DNA of 64,000 nucleotides, taken from NCBI GenBank assembly GCA_027532905.1, contig JAPZUA010000002.1:1116001-1180000 (forward strand), written 5' to 3'. Origin of the DNA: Magnetospirillum sp. Its GTDB lineage: Bacteria; Pseudomonadota; Alphaproteobacteria; CACIAM-22H2. Position 1 is the first letter of the stretch, and each line of letters starts with the position of its first letter. Positions 61,050 through 64,000 of this stretch are shown here, piece after piece. The notes beneath the pieces are model-generated. The model was not told the DNA's origin. It was given only the letters and a program-made list of their open reading frames with translations, and ran no database searches. A program made the translations under genes and the position numbers.

Positions 61050-61780
61050 CCGCGCAAGGCAACAGCACCGCGCGCTTCTACTACTCGATGCCCTCGCCCT
61101 GCCCCTACCTCGACGGGCGCATGGAACGGCGCATCTTCGTAGATCTGACCGGCCCGCAGGCGGTGCTGTCCTACGATCTGCTGTCGGAAGCAGGCTTCCG
61201 CCGCTCGCTCGGCTTTGCGTATCGGCCCGCCTGCCCCGGCTGCAATGCGTGCGTGGCCGTGCGCATTCCGGTGAAGCACTTCGAATACACGCGCCAATGG
61301 CGGCGCGTGCTCGCCAAAAACCGCGATTTGCATGCCGAAATCTGCGCGCCCATCGCCACAGCCGAACAATACGCACTGTTCGCGCGCTACCAGGTCGGCC
61401 GCCACCGCGACGGCGAAATGGCGCGCATGGATTTCGAGGATTACCGCACCATGATCGAGGTCGGGGCCAACGCCTCGAACGTGGTCGAGGTGCGCGACCG
61501 CCACGGCACGCTGATGGGGGCAAGCCTTGTCGACCGCATGCAGAGTGGGCTGTCGGCCGTCTACTCGTTTTACGAGCCCGAGATGCCCGAACGCTCGCTC
61601 GGCAGCCATCTCATCTTGACCCTCGTCGAAGCCGCCCAGCGTGCGCAACTCGCGCACGTGTATCTCGGCTACTGGATCGGCGAGAGCGCCAAGATGGCCT
61701 ACAAGGTCCGCTTCCAACCGCTCGAAGCCTTGACCCGCGACGGCTGGCTGCCGATCGACCAATCAGGTGCCGTGCTTTAG
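61046..61780 (+). CDS. bpt: Aspartate/glutamate leucyltransferase (Bpt type)
   Basis: A 244-residue enzyme of the N-degron pathway that adds Leu to proteins starting with Asp or Glu, marking them for ClpAP. The N-terminal YYSMPSPCPYLDGRMERRIF and the ACPGCNACVAVRIPV segment match the ATE/Bpt family, as does ERSLGSHLILTLVEAAQRA and VYLGYWI near the end. It is the last gene of the + strand block, coupled to the RDD gene. Confidence 0.94.
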   Translation: MTAQGNSTARFYYSMPSPCPYLDGRMERRIFVDLTGPQAVLSYDLLSEAGFRRSLGFAYRPACPGCNACVAVRIPVKHFEYTRQWRRVLAKNRDLHAEICAPIATAEQYALFARYQVGRHRDGEMARMDFEDYRTMIEVGANASNVVEVRDRHGTLMGASLVDRMQSGLSAVYSFYEPEMPERSLGSHLILTLVEAAQRAQLAHVYLGYWIGESAKMAYKVRFQPLEALTRDGWLPIDQSGAVL

Positions 61781-61928
61781 GCGACACGCGATCGAACGCC
61801 GCAGTCACTAAATTTTCCTAACGACAGTCACACTCGAGACTTAGGCCCCGCTCTTGCGGCGGCGAAATAGGCGACATTGCGTTGCCACCGGTTGCCGTAA
61901 CCTATTTATCCATTTGATTCTAAAAGAT

Positions 61929-62003
61929 CGTAACCACAATCTCGAAATTCAGGTTACGTCTTGAGAGTCGGCTTTCTGGGGGCCGAAAGCGACCGTCTTT
62001 TTT
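61929..62003 (+). ncRNA. Possible small structured RNA or long bpt 3' end
   Basis: CGTAACC (61929-61935) pairs with GGTTACG (61952-61958) over a 16-base loop, then a second hairpin (61967-61993, GTCG plus CTTTC pairing with GAAAG and CGAC, eight-base loop) ends in TTTTTT (61998-62003). Two stems and a U-run are typical of a small RNA or of a terminator after an untranslated region. A weak TTGCCA-N17-TTTATC pair stands at about 61892-61920. Alternatively the terminator simply ends bpt transcription 190 bases after its stop. Confidence 0.35.
61967..62003 (+). terminator. Intrinsic terminator on the plus strand
   Basis: A nine-bp stem with one bulged G, an eight-base loop and six consecutive T residues. 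It lies 187 bases after the bpt stop and ends either bpt transcription or a small RNA. Confidence 0.7.
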
Positions 62004-62082
62004 CACTTTTCAAACAGCGCAGGCCCGTTCGAGCGATGCCGTTATAGAAGCATATTCCTGCAAATTCTTCAAGGATTTTGCT

Positions 62083-62748
62083 TTAGGACGCGCCAACGAC
62101 CGCGGCGGCGGCGGCGATAAGGCCCGCAACGGGGCTGTTCAACGGCCGCTCTCCGGCCGCGACCAAGTCGCTCGCACCTGCCATCGACGCTTGCGCCAGT
62201 GCCACCCGTGCGGCACCCCCGCGCTTGGCCTCGATTGCAGCGCGCGCGACCATGGCGAGATAGCGATCTTGCTGTCCGGCCTTGAAGGCGGCCCAAGCGC
62301 CCGGAACCAACTGCACGCGCACCTCGGCCCCTGTTGCCTGCGCGGCTGCCTCGAACAAGCGCTTCGTCGGCTCGACAGTGGTCTCGACGGCGCAGAGAAC
62401 GACGATCTTGCCCCCGCCCTTTACGGCTTCGGCTGCGAGTGCCGCATCGACCCGCAGGATGGGGATGGCGGCATTCGCTGCAGCCGCCTCGGCTACGGGT
62501 CCCAAGGTCGAGCAAGTCAAGAGCACGGCATCGGCACCCGCACAAAGGTCCGTTAGAGCTGCGACGGCTTGCGCCGCAATCTCCGTCGTGAGCCGTCCTT
62601 CTTGCTCTGCTGCGGCAAGAAGGTCCGCACGCAGCGCATGGCGCAGATTCACGCCCGACAATCCTGCCGTTCGCAAGGCAGCATCGAACACCGCCACGTT
62701 GCTCTCGGCCGTATGGAGGCACGCGATTTGGACCATCTCGCGGGACAT
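62083..62748 (-). CDS. Aspartate/glutamate racemase family protein
   Basis: A 221-residue protein with two Rossmann-like halves. VLLTCSTLGPVAEAAAA holds the first catalytic Cys (about residue 79). In the second half VALAQASMAGASDL has no Cys where two-Cys racemases have it, so a conventional racemase reaction is unlikely; one-Cys members of the superfamily such as decarboxylases and isomerases are known. Function is unassigned. ATG 62748 has AGGAG upstream. It is on the same strand as the substrate-binding protein gene 142 bases upstream. Confidence 0.85.
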   Translation of the reverse strand: MSREMVQIACLHTAESNVAVFDAALRTAGLSGVNLRHALRADLLAAAEQEGRLTTEIAAQAVAALTDLCAGADAVLLTCSTLGPVAEAAAANAAIPILRVDAALAAEAVKGGGKIVVLCAVETTVEPTKRLFEAAAQATGAEVRVQLVPGAWAAFKAGQQDRYLAMVARAAIEAKRGGAARVALAQASMAGASDLVAAGERPLNSPVAGLIAAAAAVVGAS

Positions 62749-62890
62749 GGCTTGCTCCTGCAGATCACAAGTCGTTCTACAACGGGCAAAGCCAGCGTCA
62801 ATGCCGGATTTTCAACCAGCCCAGAACCCGAAAGTTTCAAACAATTCGGCAGGCCAATCCCGGCGGCAAGCTGCACCTGGACCGCCACTG

Positions 62891-63973
62891 CTAGCTCCCG
62901 TTGCGAGCATGCATCTCGGGCATCCACATGTCGCGCCACGACGCAGGGGCTTGTTTGACGAGGCCCGTTTGCCGCATGAACTGGGCGGCGAACAGCACGC
63001 GGTTCGGCGCCGTGTCGAACGTCGTGTTCGGGTCGCGCAGATTTTCGGCGAGCACGCCCGCATCCAATTGCAGGCGCTGGGCGCGCACGAATATCCCGAC
63101 CGAATTGCGCAGATCCCGGCGGATCGTCTGCATCGCTTCATCGAGCGCGTCGAGCACGGCCGCCGTCGCGTCCGGATGGCGCTCGCGAAACGCCAAGCGT
63201 GCGGCGACCACGCTCTGCGTGGCCGGTCCGTCGGTTATTGCCGTGCTTTCGGCCACGCGCGTGAGGTGCGGGTCGCGCATTTGCGTCCATTGCTGCGGCG
63301 GCCCGGACATGTGCGCCGTGATCGCGCGCGGCTCGGCCCCCGCCAGGGCCGCACCCGACAAGGCTGCAAAAGCCTCGGCCTGCGGCATCTCGACCATGAT
63401 GTTTTCGTAGCGGTTCCAAGCTTGCTGCCCGAAAGCCTGCGCAGCCGCCATCTGCACGAGGAGGGCGTGCAAGCCCGCGCGCAAGACCGGAACCGCAATA
63501 CGGTCGTCCGGCGCGAAGTCGCGGATCGTGTTCGTGCGCGACCCGCGCGCGAACAGCATGTGCGGGATCGAAGGGAGCGATGCAAGCGCGCGCACTTCGC
63601 GTGGGCTCCCCTTGGTCTTCTCCCACAACAGCACAAGGGCAGGCAGCGCGATCGCAGCGAAGTCGACCGCTTCGGCAAGCAGGGCGTTTTCCGTTCCGGC
63701 ACCGGTCTGCGTCCATGCGACGGCAACATCGCGCAAGCCCTGGGCCGCAAGATGTTTTTCAACGAGCCGTGCTTCTTGCGCGATCGCCAGCGGCAACGCG
63801 GCAAGGCCCGGCAGTACGGCAATGCGCAGCCGCGTAAGCGCGTGTGCACGCAGGATCGAAGGGGCGAATAGGCCAAAAGCGGCCGCAGCGGCGAGGAAAG
63901 CGCGGCGATGCCGACACGGTGCCGTGCCGCCGAATTTCGGCGTGGCCAGCGGCACGGATGCGGGAAAGATCAA
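62891..63973 (-). CDS. Periplasmic substrate-binding protein (NMT1/SsuA type)
   Basis: A 360-residue protein from TTG 63973, or shorter from a GTG about 18 bases on. A long basic N-terminal region has RHRRAFLAAAAAFGLFAPS, a twin-arginine-like signal with a likely cleavage near AHA. The mature part starts TRLRIAVLPGLAALPLAIAQ, with LLAEAVDFAAIALPALVLLW, as in NMT1-like binding proteins for nitrate, sulfonate, taurine or thiamine precursor. The ABC permease and ATPase are not in the window. It ends 142 bases before the racemase-family gene, which may be its operon partner. Confidence 0.88.
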   Translation of the reverse strand: MIFPASVPLATPKFGGTAPCRHRRAFLAAAAAFGLFAPSILRAHALTRLRIAVLPGLAALPLAIAQEARLVEKHLAAQGLRDVAVAWTQTGAGTENALLAEAVDFAAIALPALVLLWEKTKGSPREVRALASLPSIPHMLFARGSRTNTIRDFAPDDRIAVPVLRAGLHALLVQMAAAQAFGQQAWNRYENIMVEMPQAEAFAALSGAALAGAEPRAITAHMSGPPQQWTQMRDPHLTRVAESTAITDGPATQSVVAARLAFRERHPDATAAVLDALDEAMQTIRRDLRNSVGIFVRAQRLQLDAGVLAENLRDPNTTFDTAPNRVLFAAQFMRQTGLVKQAPASWRDMWMPEMHARNGS

Positions 63974-64000
63974 GTGCGCAGCTTACCGCGTTTGCGCCCC

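Larger units (their letters stand above)
61781..62082. other. 302-base stretch without a gene, between convergent bpt and racemase
   Basis: No reading frame with a plausible protein is seen here. The stretch holds CGTAACC at 61896 and 61929 and its inverse GGTTACG at 61952, then a stem-loop with a T6 tract on the plus strand at 61967-62003. The composition is richer in AT than the surrounding genes. Nothing further can be supported; see the small RNA entry. Confidence 0.8.

Overview
This 64 kb window is bacterial chromosome: GC-rich, dense with genes, and without any insertion sequence, prophage, CRISPR array, tRNA or rRNA that I could see. The gene content points to a motile, aerobic alphaproteobacterium, most like Rhodospirillales and relatives. 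The reasons are an LdtR-type MarR regulator, a DUF6898 protein, the fliL-fliM-DUF6468-motE and cheY-cheZ flagellar blocks, a K+-independent H+-pyrophosphatase, a Mg-type HemB, and the plsX-fabH-ihfA-merR and ribD-ribE-ribB-ribH-nusB-thiL runs. The species cannot be named from the sequence alone.

Layout. 0-4.8 kb (+): a secreted DUF1800/DUF1501 pair (the first truncated by the window edge), a GNAT enzyme, asd and a small exported protein. 4.8-8.4 kb (-): gamma-carbonic anhydrase, argC, GNAT, rplM-rpsI with a promoter and terminator, and a hotdog thioesterase. 8.5-9.8 kb (+): an ECHDC3-like crotonase and a CoA-binding protein. 9.8-13.8 kb (-): recA then alaS, with SOS-like sites upstream of recA. 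14-22.5 kb (-): motility and chemotaxis, comprising two fliL paralogues, fliM, DUF6468, motE, cheY, cheZ and a 1,110-residue exported AMIN/TPR protein. 22.6-27.2 kb (-): a CBP3-type chaperone, yceD-rpmF-plsX-fabH and ihfA-merR. 27.3-30.7 kb: bamE, hppA and nnrU. 30.7-39.8 kb (-): a long run from DUF6898, rpiB, glyA and nrdR through riboflavin synthesis, nusB and thiL to an exported protein and an MFS transporter.

39.8-44.4 kb (+): thioesterase, RidA, glutaryl-CoA dehydrogenase, a CBS-histidine kinase and an LrgA/LrgB pair. 44.4-49.7 kb (-): valine catabolism (isobutyryl-CoA dehydrogenase, 3-hydroxyisobutyryl-CoA hydrolase, 3-hydroxyisobutyrate dehydrogenase) interrupted by a MASE1 histidine kinase and ending in the LdtR-type regulator, which has a clean palindrome upstream. 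49.8-59.2 kb (mostly +): hemB, a LysE-like exporter, two DMT exporters, and a CoA-transferase, aldehyde dehydrogenase and penicillin-acylase set. 59.4-61.8 kb (+): an orphan motB, then RDD and bpt. 61.8-62.1 kb: a gene-free stretch with RNA-like hairpins and a terminator. 62.1-64 kb (-): an Asp/Glu racemase-family protein and a substrate-binding protein.

No obviously new multi-gene defence or mobile system is visible. The most unusual points are a CheZ with a histone-like basic tail, a DUF1800 protein joined to a xylan-binding-like module and a Met-rich repeat, a sensor kinase inside a valine operon, a RibBA-like protein without the cyclohydrolase cysteines, paired GTAC-N7-GTTC sites before recA, and a possible small RNA at about 61.9-62.0 kb.
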